A stretch of DNA of 64,000 nt from Chryseobacterium indologenes. Its GTDB lineage: Bacteria; Bacteroidota; Bacteroidia; Flavobacteriales; Weeksellaceae. Both the position numbers and the translations under genes were made by a program. The DNA is taken from assembly GCA_002439165.1 (NCBI GenBank), contig DJTE01000002.1, positions 263,133 to 327,132 of the forward strand. Direction: 5' to 3'. The notes beneath the pieces are model-generated. The model saw only the letters and a program-made list of their open reading frames with translations. It had not been told where the DNA came from and did no database searches. Positions 49,536 through 57,259 of the stretch are shown one piece after another. The number at the start of each line of letters is the position of its first letter. Position 1 is the stretch's first letter.

Positions 49536-50363
49536 ATGAACCTCAAAGACCTCCATCACATCAGCGAAAATTTTAAAAGCACACCAAAAATGCCCGTTTT
49601 ATTTCTCGGGCACGGCTCTCCTATGAATGCTATTGAAGAAAACCAGTTTGTACAGGGCTTCAGGAAGGCTGCCAATGAAATTCCCAAACCCAATGCAATT
49701 CTTTGCATTTCCGCTCACTGGTATACGCAGGGAACTTTTGTAACGGCTATGGAAATGCCCAGAACGATCCATGATTTCGGAGGATTTCCACAGGCTCTGT
49801 TTGACGTACAGTACCCCGCTCCCGGAGATCCTGAGCTGGCAAGGGAAACAGCTGAACTCCTGGCTCCTGTTCAGGTAGAGGAAGATCACAGCTGGGGACT
49901 TGACCACGGTGCGTGGTCAGTGATCAGGCATATGTATCCGGAAGCTGATATTCCTGTCATCCAGATGAGTATTGATTATACAAAATCTCCGGAATACCAT
50001 TTTGAACTTGCCCAAAAACTGCATCAGCTTCGTGAAAAGGGAATCTTAATCATCGGAAGCGGTAATATTGTCCATAACCTCCGCCTGATCGACTGGAGAA
50101 ACATCAACACAGTAGGTGCCGGCTGGGACTGGGCTATTGAGGCAAGGGAAAAAACGAATACCTGGCTTCTGGACGGAAATTTTCAGAATATTATTGATTA
50201 CCGGAAACAGGGAACATTCATGCAGTATGCCGTTCCCACCCCGGACCACTATCTTCCGTTGATCTACACACTCGGATTAAAGGCCCCCTCTGAAGGACTG
50301 GCACTATTTAATGATGAACTGATCGGCGGTTCTTTGAGTATGACCAGCGTAAGGATAGGCTGA
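49536..50363 (+). CDS. 4,5-DOPA dioxygenase-type extradiol enzyme
   Basis: The 275-residue protein has the class III LigB-type fold: FLGHGSPMNAIEEN, ILCISAHWYT, a DHSWGLDHGAWSVIRHMYPEADIPV segment and GSGNIVHNLRLIDW. The histidines of LGHGSP, ISAHW, GLDHG and IVHN are the iron or zinc ligands. Members open the ring of catechols such as DOPA; the bacterial member YgiD has DOPA activity. The natural substrate here is unknown. Confidence 0.92.
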   Translation: MNLKDLHHISENFKSTPKMPVLFLGHGSPMNAIEENQFVQGFRKAANEIPKPNAILCISAHWYTQGTFVTAMEMPRTIHDFGGFPQALFDVQYPAPGDPELARETAELLAPVQVEEDHSWGLDHGAWSVIRHMYPEADIPVIQMSIDYTKSPEYHFELAQKLHQLREKGILIIGSGNIVHNLRLIDWRNINTVGAGWDWAIEAREKTNTWLLDGNFQNIIDYRKQGTFMQYAVPTPDHYLPLIYTLGLKAPSEGLALFNDELIGGSLSMTSVRIG

Positions 50364-50422
50364 GCAGGCAGTTTTTGATTGGTATTTTTTTATCACTAAA
50401 ATTTTAGTAATATTGTTTTACC

Positions 50423-51592
50423 ATGAAAAAAACACTATTTCTATTTTTAATGCTGCTTCCTTTTTATGTTCTGACGGCTCAAACCGTCCGGGGAAGCGTT
50501 GTAAGTGACAAGGGAGATATAATACCGGGAGTCAGTATTTATATTGACGGAACTAAAACCGGAACTGTCTCAAAAGAGGACGGAAGCTTCAGCCTTTCTG
50601 TACCGGCCGGAAGTTTTGGAAATATGGTTTTTCAGAAAGATGAATTTCTAACCTTCACTTCTCCCGTCTCAGATCTTATTAATAAAAACCTGAAGGTAGT
50701 TCTGGCCAGAACTCACGAAATTGAAGAGATCAGGCTCGTTCCCTATACCGCAGAAGCTTATAAAAATTACATCAATTATTTTCTTGATACCTTTATTGGG
50801 CGGGACCATGAGAATGTAAGGATTAAAAATCAGAAAACACTGAAATTTTCATACGATAAGGAAAACAAAATTTTAAAGGTAAAGGCTCCTAAAACGCTGA
50901 TCATTGAAAATAAAAACCTCGGTTACGAAATTACCTATAATCTCATTGGTTATTCAGCGGATTTCAATTCTCAGATGATCAACTATACGGGAACAAGCTT
51001 TTTCCGGGAAACCAAAAATACAGATCCTGCCAGAGTAAACCGGATGAATGCTTACTACGGAAGCCTGCTTCATTTTTTCAGGAGTATTTATGAGAATAAG
51101 ATTTCTGAAGATCAGTTCATCGTCAATCATGTTGTAAAAGTTCCCAACCCCCAGTATCCTACGGAAGAGGAGCTTAAAACCCTGAAAAATTTTCAGACAA
51201 TGGCTAAGTCTTCCGGAATAATGCATATTCCTGATGACATCAGCAAAATTGCGCAGAGGAAAAACAGCCAGAAACCTTATGCACTTGCCATTGTAAAAAC
51301 ACTGATCCCCGATTCTGATTATGTGAAAAGAGAGAACGGGCAGGTTTTATTCAGCTTTAAGGATATCCTTCAGGTAAATTACAGAAAGTACTTTTATGAA
51401 CTTAAAGGAAAGCAATTTGTAAAAAACCCTTATCCGGTTACGCTCTCTTCTTATCTTCATGCTGAAGGGGAAACCTTTGAAGTTTCAAAAGAAGGAAATA
51501 TCACAACTCCGGATCTGCTTACCAATGAAGGTACTTTTTCTGACAATAAGATTGAATATATGCTTCCACTGGATTATCAGCCCGGAGATTAA
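50423..51592 (+). CDS. Exported carboxypeptidase-like regulatory-domain protein
   Basis: The 389-residue product has a signal peptide ending in LTAQ. Residues 22-95 are a CarboxypepD_reg-like beta-sandwich: VRGSVVSDKGDIIPGVSIYIDGTKTGTVSKEDGSFSL. This is the plug-like N-terminus known from SusC/TonB-dependent transporters and DUF5686 proteins. Beyond residue 105 the sequence (AYKNYINYFLDTFIGRDHENVRIKNQKTLKFSYDKENKILKVKAPKTL) is shared by a Bacteroidota family without known function. No membrane barrel follows, so it is probably a periplasmic protein. Confidence 0.75.
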   Translation: MKKTLFLFLMLLPFYVLTAQTVRGSVVSDKGDIIPGVSIYIDGTKTGTVSKEDGSFSLSVPAGSFGNMVFQKDEFLTFTSPVSDLINKNLKVVLARTHEIEEIRLVPYTAEAYKNYINYFLDTFIGRDHENVRIKNQKTLKFSYDKENKILKVKAPKTLIIENKNLGYEITYNLIGYSADFNSQMINYTGTSFFRETKNTDPARVNRMNAYYGSLLHFFRSIYENKISEDQFIVNHVVKVPNPQYPTEEELKTLKNFQTMAKSSGIMHIPDDISKIAQRKNSQKPYALAIVKTLIPDSDYVKRENGQVLFSFKDILQVNYRKYFYELKGKQFVKNPYPVTLSSYLHAEGETFEVSKEGNITTPDLLTNEGTFSDNKIEYMLPLDYQPGD

Positions 51593-51767
51593 AAGGTTTG
51601 AAGCTGGAAGATGGAAACAGGAAGTTATGAAAGTAATAAGAAATAACAAGATCCCTGTTTTATTTTTTTGAAGGTAGTGTAAACTGTTTGTAAGGACAGG
51701 TACCCGCTCCTGCTTTTAGGCTTAATTTAATGATCCCAGCCCAGACTAAGAGTTTGTGATAAATTTC

Positions 51768-51822
51768 TAAATTTGTATCATACTCAAATCTTTATCTAAA
51801 TCACATTCTTTGAGTATTTTTT
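51768..51822 (+). promoter_or_regulatory. -7 box directly followed by a hairpin with T run
   Basis: TAAATTTG (51768-51775) is followed by TACTCAAA (51781-51788) and TTTGAGTA (51809-51816), an 8-bp stem with a 20-base loop, and six T's. Without the -7 box it could be a distant terminator of the preceding gene. Confidence 0.4.
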
Positions 51823-51844
51823 GATTGATAATCAATTTTCCACG

Positions 51845-51861
51845 CAAAGGATCTTCTGACT
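51845..51861 (-). repeat. Diverged copy of the AGTCAGG repeat
   Basis: CAAAGGATCTTCTGACT; its reverse complement shares GCTCAAAGTCAG with the copy at 44000 and differs by two inserted bases. Confidence 0.45.
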
Positions 51862-51898
51862 TTGAGCAAGGTGATTAAAAAAGATAAAAATAAGGCTC

Positions 51899-51913
51899 CA
51901 AAGTCACCTGACT
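51899..51913 (-). repeat. Inverted copy of the AGTCAGGWGACTTTG repeat
   Basis: CAAAGTCACCTGACT, the reverse complement of AGTCAGGTGACTTTG. Confidence 0.6.
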
Positions 51914-51947
51914 CCGGAGAGCTGAGTGCGTGAGTGCGCTTAAATAA

Positions 51948-51980
51948 AAACCTGACAGGTCTTGGAGATCTGTCAGGTTT
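51948..51980. repeat. Long palindrome CCTGACAGGT type
   Basis: A 15-bp stem (AAACCTGACAGGTCT with AGATCTGTCAGGTTT, one G-T pair) around a 3-base loop. Palindromes with this CCTGACAGGT word are frequent between genes of Chryseobacterium in my memory. Confidence 0.85.
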
Positions 51981-52021
51981 AGAACCGCAGCACAAAAAAT
52001 GAAATTCAGCGATATAAAACG

Positions 52022-52050
52022 GAAAACCGCAGAATATCTCCGCGGTTTTC
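52022..52050 (-). terminator. Terminator of the subtilase gene
   Basis: AAAACCGC/GCGGTTTT, 8 bp with an 11-base loop; a TTTT run follows on the minus strand. Confidence 0.72.
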
Positions 52051-52071
52051 TTTATTTTATTGATCTCTATT

Positions 52072-53559
52072 CTATTGTACAGCCTGTAAAGCATTGATAT
52101 TTCCATATCCATAACTGGAATTTACGGAAGAATAGTAGGTTGCCGACTGTCTCATTTTATTCAGGACCTGATCTCTCGTCCATGAAGGATTTTTAGACCA
52201 CACCAATGCTGCGATTCCTGCTGTGGCCGCCGTAGCAACTGAAGATCCCCCCACATAATCTGCCTGTGCATTATAATAACTGAGAACCGGAACGGTATTT
52301 CCTGAAGCTCTTTCCATCTGGAAGGTGAAATCGATCTGGCTGCCGGAATGACACACATCACACTTCTGATTGGAAGTTCCCTCTTTCACCCCTGTCACCG
52401 CCTGTACTTCTGACATACTTGCCGGGAAAATAACACCTACAAAATTGGTAAAGCTGGTAGAGGTTCCGCCTGCACAGAAGATAAGCTTTCCTTTGGAATA
52501 AGCATATTTTACTCCATCTTCAATTTTCCCTACGGAAAAGATGTGCCCCATAGACATGGAAATAATCTTTACGCTGGTATTATTGGCCAGTTCGGTAAAC
52601 GCTGTTTTTACTCCGTTCTGCTCGCTGGATGTATCCAACAGAACATTGGCTGCGGCACGATAGGTAATCAGATTGGCATTGTAAGCCACACCCACAGGAA
52701 GTCCTGCATTATTTTTAGGAGCAGCCATTACAGAAGCCATTTTAGTTCCGTGTCCGCACTGGTCATCAGGGCCGTCGGTACTGGATCCGTTTACATAAAC
52801 GCCATATTTCGTGATGGTTCTTCCGGATGAAGCCCCTGTATTAAAGCTGGTTCCCAGAAGGCTTTGCTGTGATGAAACTCCTGTATCCACGAGGCCTATG
52901 GTTATTCCTGCACCTGTACTGTAATTCCAGGCACCCGGAATATTGTGTTTGGTAAATGCCCAGGGAACTTTTGCATTAGGGGTTGTAGAGGTATAATCGG
53001 CGGCATTCAGAGCTGAGGATTCAAATCCGCATCCGGACGATGATCCGCTTGATTTTGCTGCAATTTCGGTTTCATAGTCAAAGTACCGATAATCAGCAGG
53101 TTCTACATAACGTATCGTTTTCATCTGGCGAAGAGCCGTTAATGTTTCCTCTTTTTCAATCAGCACATCGATCTGGTTGAGGTACTTATCGGAAGAGATC
53201 AAAGCATCTCCTCTTTCTTTACCTTCTGATTTTCTGATCGTATTTAAAATTTCATCTTCCATTTCCCTGCTATTGGCAGAAAGGCTTCTGTCAAAATCAT
53301 CCTTTGACGCTCCGAAGCCTATGGAAACCATTTTGTTTCCGTGAAATATGGCACTCCACAGCAAATGACCGGGAGCTTCTTTCCAATTAAAATTTCCTGT
53401 ATTTTTAATGGAATTTTTAATCTCTTCGTTGATCTGTTTTGCCGTCAGGGGATCTTTCTGAACAGTTTCGGTTTTGGGCCCCTCAATGGGAAGTTCGTCT
53501 GTATTACAGGAGTTCAGAACAAAGAACAGGGGCAAAATGCAGAATACACTTTTTTTCAT
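52072..53559 (-). CDS. S8-family serine peptidase lipoprotein (subtilase)
   Basis: The 495-residue product has a lipoprotein signal (VLNSC, C18). A propeptide-like region (about 40-160) ends TIRYVEPADYRYF. The catalytic triad is D225 in GLVDTGV, H270 in CGHGTKMASVM, and S440 in GGSSVATAATAG. The peptidase is probably anchored at the outer membrane or in the periplasm after autoprocessing. No type IX sorting domain is seen at the C-terminus, so the lipid anchor explains localisation. Confidence 0.93.
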   Translation of the reverse strand: MKKSVFCILPLFFVLNSCNTDELPIEGPKTETVQKDPLTAKQINEEIKNSIKNTGNFNWKEAPGHLLWSAIFHGNKMVSIGFGASKDDFDRSLSANSREMEDEILNTIRKSEGKERGDALISSDKYLNQIDVLIEKEETLTALRQMKTIRYVEPADYRYFDYETEIAAKSSGSSSGCGFESSALNAADYTSTTPNAKVPWAFTKHNIPGAWNYSTGAGITIGLVDTGVSSQQSLLGTSFNTGASSGRTITKYGVYVNGSSTDGPDDQCGHGTKMASVMAAPKNNAGLPVGVAYNANLITYRAAANVLLDTSSEQNGVKTAFTELANNTSVKIISMSMGHIFSVGKIEDGVKYAYSKGKLIFCAGGTSTSFTNFVGVIFPASMSEVQAVTGVKEGTSNQKCDVCHSGSQIDFTFQMERASGNTVPVLSYYNAQADYVGGSSVATAATAGIAALVWSKNPSWTRDQVLNKMRQSATYYSSVNSSYGYGNINALQAVQ

Positions 53560-53809
53560 AGGTTATATTTTTGATTTGGAATCCTAATATAACACTTTAA
53601 AGTGAATTACGAATGTATAAAAAGTGAATTTAGTATTGCAGGAATATTAATCTTCCCTACTAAGATCTGAGTGTAGTTTAAGGAAGATGGAAATTACTTT
53701 TAGTAATATGTATTGAAAGCCCCTGTAAAATCACATGACCTTCATCGCTGCCCTCTTCCTATCTTCAAATCTGTATTAAACCAAAAATTCTTACCCTGGA
53801 TGATGTTAT
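53560..53809. other. Intergenic stretch without a gene
   Basis: AT-rich, 250 bases. The stretch 53690-53800 has several short frames without coding features. No convincing terminator for the GNAT gene. Confidence 0.4.
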
Positions 53810-54256
53810 TTACAGAACTTTTTCATAACACACACTTTTATCAATACCTGTATACGGTTCATAATTGGGAATCCTGTAAAATCCGCTTTTCTCATATACG
53901 GAAAGGGCCTCATGATTCTCAGCTGAAGTTTCCAGAACAGCTTTTTTAAATCCTGATTCTTTGGCCCAACTTTCCAGTTCCTGTACAAGAGCTGATGCCA
54001 GACCTCTCTTTCTGAACTCCGGGCCGGTATACATTCTTTTGATTTCTGCTGTTTCTTCAGAAAGCTTTTTAAAAGCTCCACAGGCTGCCGGGATTCCATC
54101 CATATAAACTACCAGGCAGTTCCTGATCATATCAATTTTATTGAACCGGTCATAAAATGTGTGTTCCTCACCGTTTCTGGCGGCAAGATCCGCATCAAGA
54201 TATTTTACTAAATTCTGAAAATCTATATCTGAGGAGTCTGTTCTTTTTATCTTCAT
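53810..54256 (-). CDS. GNAT-family N-acetyltransferase
   Basis: The 148-residue enzyme has the acetyl-CoA binding motif: AEIKRMYTGPEFRKRGLASALVQELESWAKESGFKKAVLETS, including the R/Q-x-x-G-x-G/A loop (RKRGLA), and NHEALSVYEKSGFYRI. The substrate is unknown. It is the third gene in the hutH, DUF2059, GNAT run on the minus strand but is set off by a terminator. Confidence 0.92.
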   Translation of the reverse strand: MKIKRTDSSDIDFQNLVKYLDADLAARNGEEHTFYDRFNKIDMIRNCLVVYMDGIPAACGAFKKLSEETAEIKRMYTGPEFRKRGLASALVQELESWAKESGFKKAVLETSAENHEALSVYEKSGFYRIPNYEPYTGIDKSVCYEKVL

Positions 54257-54282
54257 TATTAATTCATTTTGTGAAAATATAA

Positions 54283-54307
54283 AGGCTTCCCCGGTATGAG
54301 GAAGCCT
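54283..54307 (-). terminator. Terminator of the DUF2059 gene
   Basis: AGGCTTCC/GGAAGCCT, 8 bp, 9-base loop; TTTATATTTT follows on the minus strand. Confidence 0.82.
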
Positions 54308-54312
54308 GAAAT

Positions 54313-54774
54313 TTATTTCTTTTCAGAAGTTGCCGGAGGTGGCGGGCTTACGTACCCTTTTTCTCTATCAAGTTCTTCCATAACCCGGCCTGCTGCTTCT
54401 CTTCCCATTTTTCCACCTGCTTCCATACTTTCCTGTAAAATGGAAGGCATCACTGAAATTGTTTTCTGCCCTACGGGAGATTTATAAAATCTGATCAGCT
54501 CATCGATATCTGATTCCGTATAGTATTTGGCATATATAGGAACATAGAGCTGCACCATTTTTTCGGCTGTAAATTCGGCTGCAAATCTCTTCAGGAATTC
54601 ATCTGAAATACCGGGAGCATTTTTTTTAAGCTGTTCCATATAGGTCTGCATAGAGGAAATGGCTATTTTATCGGCACCGGTAATTTTTATAAATTCCCTG
54701 ATCTTAGCTTCAGAAGCCTGGGAAAAAGCCAGTGTTCCCACAAAAAGGCTTAAAATGGTTATTATTTTTTTCAT
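54313..54774 (-). CDS. DUF2059 exported protein
   Basis: The 153-residue product has a signal peptide (MKKIITILSLFVGTLAFSQ) and a four-helix body with KIREFIKITGADKIA, RFAAEFTAEKMVQLYVPIYAKYYTESDIDELIRFYKSPVGQKTI, the DUF2059 signature. Its function is unknown. The ATG at 54772-54774 is preferred; a start at 54801 would overlap hutH. It starts 14 bases past the hutH stop, so the two are co-transcribed. Confidence 0.9.
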   Translation of the reverse strand: MKKIITILSLFVGTLAFSQASEAKIREFIKITGADKIAISSMQTYMEQLKKNAPGISDEFLKRFAAEFTAEKMVQLYVPIYAKYYTESDIDELIRFYKSPVGQKTISVMPSILQESMEAGGKMGREAAGRVMEELDREKGYVSPPPPATSEKK

Positions 54775-54787
54775 GTCTTTACTGCTA

Positions 54788-56278
54788 TTAAGCTTCAACA
54801 ATAAATTTTCTTTCGTTGATCAGTTCTGCTATTGCCAGCATATCCTGTCCAATAAGCCTGTCATCTTCCAGTTTTTTCACTTTAGAACGCAGAACGGCAA
54901 AGTTTTCTTCAATGATCTTTGAACATTTGGAAGGTCTTCTGAATTCCAGACCCTGAGCGGCAAACATCAGCTCAACGGCCAGGATATTCACTAAATTCCC
55001 AAGAACCTGATTGAACTTTCTTCCGGAAATACTTCCCATCGATACATGGTCTTCCTGCCCCAGACTTGTAGGAATAGAATCTGCGGAAGCCGGGAAACAA
55101 AGGGTCTTATTTTCTGTAACCAAAGCTGCTGAAGTATACTGCGGAATCATAAATCCTGAGTTTAACCCTGAGCTTTCCGTAAGCAGTCTCGGAAGCCCGT
55201 ATTTTCCTTCTAATAATAAATAGCTTCTTCTGTCTGAAATATTCCCCAATTCGGCTGCTGCCAGGGTAGCGTAATCTAAAGGCAGTGCCATCAGCTGTCC
55301 GTGGAAATTTCCTCCCGAAATAGATTCTTCGGCGCTCAGCACAATCGGGTTATCCGTTACTGAATTCAGTTCTGTTTCCGCCATATTTCTAAGGTGCTCA
55401 AAAGCATTTCTGCTGGCTCCGTGAACCTGTGGCACACATCTCATAGAGTAAGGATCCTGCACTCTTTCACAGTCTTCATGAGCTTTCATATTTTCGGAAC
55501 CTTTTAAGAATTTAAGCATTCTTGCAGCCACTTTTTTACTGCCTTCGAAAGGTCTGATTTCGTGAAGTTCTTTTTTAAACGGACTGGCAGAACCTCTGTA
55601 TGCTTCAATACTCATAGCCGCCGTCATATCGGCAAGATTTAACAGGTATTCAAATTTTTCAAGTCCTTTGATTGCATGAGCCAGAATAAACTGTGTTCCA
55701 TTGATGAGTCCCAATCCTTCTTTCGGTCCCAGTGCCAGGGGTTCAAGTTCGTATTTCTCCAGAACTTCCATAGTATCGGAGATTTTATCTCCTTCCCAAA
55801 CCTGTCCCAGTCCTAATAAAGGCAGCACAAGGTGAGCAAGAGGGGCTAGGTCTCCGGATGCTCCTACCGACCCCTGTTCAGGTACCACCGGAATAATGTC
55901 TTTCTCAAGCATCAGGATCATTCTTTCGATCACTTCGAGGGAAACTCCTGAAAATCCTTTTGATAAGGCATGAACCTTAGCGATCATCATGATCTTGGAA
56001 TATTCTTTTTCAATCGGCTTTCCTACTCCTACGGCATGAGAGATGATCAGGTTATACTGCAGCTGTGCCGTTTCATCTGCTGAAATTTTAGTGTCACAAA
56101 GCGGTCCGAAACCTGTATTGATTCCATACACACATCTGTCAGACTCTACAATTTTCTGAACATTCTTCTGAGATTTTAATATCTGTTCTTTTGCTGCTTT
56201 ATTCAGCTTAGCTTTATTAGGTTTTTTACATATTTCCAGAACATCATGGAAAGTGAAAACATCTACACCGTATATCAT
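54788..56278 (-). CDS. hutH: Histidine ammonia-lyase
   Basis: The 496-residue enzyme makes urocanate from histidine. The MIO cofactor comes from A140-S141-G142 in GSVGASGDLAPLAHL. Y51 in CVYGINTGFGPL is the catalytic tyrosine, and QLQYNLIISHAVGVG, FGRNAFEHLR-like and SGGNFHGQ contact the substrate. No hutU, hutI or hutG is next to it, so its pathway partners lie elsewhere or it serves another role. It is followed by the DUF2059 gene. Confidence 0.96.
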   Translation of the reverse strand: MIYGVDVFTFHDVLEICKKPNKAKLNKAAKEQILKSQKNVQKIVESDRCVYGINTGFGPLCDTKISADETAQLQYNLIISHAVGVGKPIEKEYSKIMMIAKVHALSKGFSGVSLEVIERMILMLEKDIIPVVPEQGSVGASGDLAPLAHLVLPLLGLGQVWEGDKISDTMEVLEKYELEPLALGPKEGLGLINGTQFILAHAIKGLEKFEYLLNLADMTAAMSIEAYRGSASPFKKELHEIRPFEGSKKVAARMLKFLKGSENMKAHEDCERVQDPYSMRCVPQVHGASRNAFEHLRNMAETELNSVTDNPIVLSAEESISGGNFHGQLMALPLDYATLAAAELGNISDRRSYLLLEGKYGLPRLLTESSGLNSGFMIPQYTSAALVTENKTLCFPASADSIPTSLGQEDHVSMGSISGRKFNQVLGNLVNILAVELMFAAQGLEFRRPSKCSKIIEENFAVLRSKVKKLEDDRLIGQDMLAIAELINERKFIVEA

Positions 56279-56405
56279 TTCTAAAAAATTTCCTTAAAAT
56301 TACGCATTTAACAATAATTGGAAAAGCTAAATTTCGGGGTCTCATATTTTTATGAAAATAAGTGATTAATTTATTACTTTTACCGCCGGATAAAATATAA
56401 TAACC

Positions 56406-57167
56406 ATGAAATTTAAAACTCTGCTGCTGGCTTTATGTCTGGTAAGTACAGCTACTTTTGCCCAAAAGGTAAAATATTCTAAAGAAGAAAAAAGAGAAAT
56501 GAACCGGTATTTATTCAACGAAGGTTTTAATACTGCTTCATCCAAAAAAGTTTCCACCATTATTTTAAAGGATAATACTGAACACCAGGGTTACAGTAAA
56601 TCATGGGAAAAACAGAAAGGGCAGATACTTTCCATCACGATAGAAGATGTTGATACAAAAAAAACGATGAAATTTGCGGCGGCAGATATTTCGGAAATGT
56701 ATTTATATGCAACTGAGACAGAAAAATCGATGAAAGCGGCCAGTTTTATTTCCAATATGAGAAATTACAGCACCAAAAAATACAGTAAATCAACGACAAA
56801 CGACGCAATTCCTTTTGAAAATCAGACTGTTTCTTTAAAAAACAAAAAAGAGAGCAAGGCTTTTTTAATGCAGCTGATCAATCCTGAATTCAATGAGATT
56901 ATTTCCGTTTATTATGATCCGTTTGCGAGTACAACCGTTTCAGCAGGGTTTGCGGGGGCTCCTGCTTTCGGTGGCGGTGTTATCAAATCCTATTATGTAA
57001 AAAAAGGAGATAAAGTAATGTGGCTTCACAAAGATGATTTCGAAGAAAATTATGATTTCTTATTTGGAGACAATCCCGAGTTCATGAAAAAATATCCGAA
57101 AAACTCAGTAGAATGGGATTATTTCAGCTTTCTGGTATATCAGTATACCGATATGAGCCACGGATAG
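56406..57167 (+). CDS. Exported protein, unknown
   Basis: The 253-residue product has a signal peptide (MKFKTLLLALCLVSTATFAQ). The body is strand-rich, with KKVSTIILKDNTEHQGYSKSWEKQKGQILSITI and IKSYYVKKGDKVMWLHKDDFEENYDFLFGDNPEF. A glycine-rich patch GFAGAPAFGGGV sits near 180. The family is unfamiliar. It stands alone, with a terminator after it and no consensus promoter in front. Confidence 0.6.
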   Translation: MKFKTLLLALCLVSTATFAQKVKYSKEEKREMNRYLFNEGFNTASSKKVSTIILKDNTEHQGYSKSWEKQKGQILSITIEDVDTKKTMKFAAADISEMYLYATETEKSMKAASFISNMRNYSTKKYSKSTTNDAIPFENQTVSLKNKKESKAFLMQLINPEFNEIISVYYDPFASTTVSAGFAGAPAFGGGVIKSYYVKKGDKVMWLHKDDFEENYDFLFGDNPEFMKKYPKNSVEWDYFSFLVYQYTDMSHG

Positions 57168-57192
57168 GATAAGACTTTCATATCAATTATAC

Positions 57193-57220
57193 AACTGCAG
57201 GAAAACGCTGCAGTTTTTTT
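57193..57220 (+). terminator. Intrinsic terminator
   Basis: AACTGCAG / CTGCAGTT, 8 bp, a 7-base loop and a T run to 57220. Confidence 0.9.
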
Positions 57221-57247
57221 GTTCTTTTAAATCCCGGAATGATTCCG

Positions 57248-57255
57248 TAATTTTG
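57248..57255 (+). promoter_or_regulatory. -7 box of uvrC ending 4 bases before ATG
   Basis: TAATTTTG matches TAnnTTTG exactly. Its distance to the ATG at 57260 suggests a leaderless message. Confidence 0.55.
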
Positions 57256-57259
57256 TTAT

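Larger units (their letters stand above)
51593..52071. other. Intergenic stretch with repeats and hairpins
   Basis: The 479 bases hold a -7 box (51768-51775), a small hairpin with a T run (51781-51822), repeat copies at 51845-51861 and 51899-51913, a long palindrome (51948-51980) and the terminator of the subtilase. No gene is visible. Confidence 0.6.
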
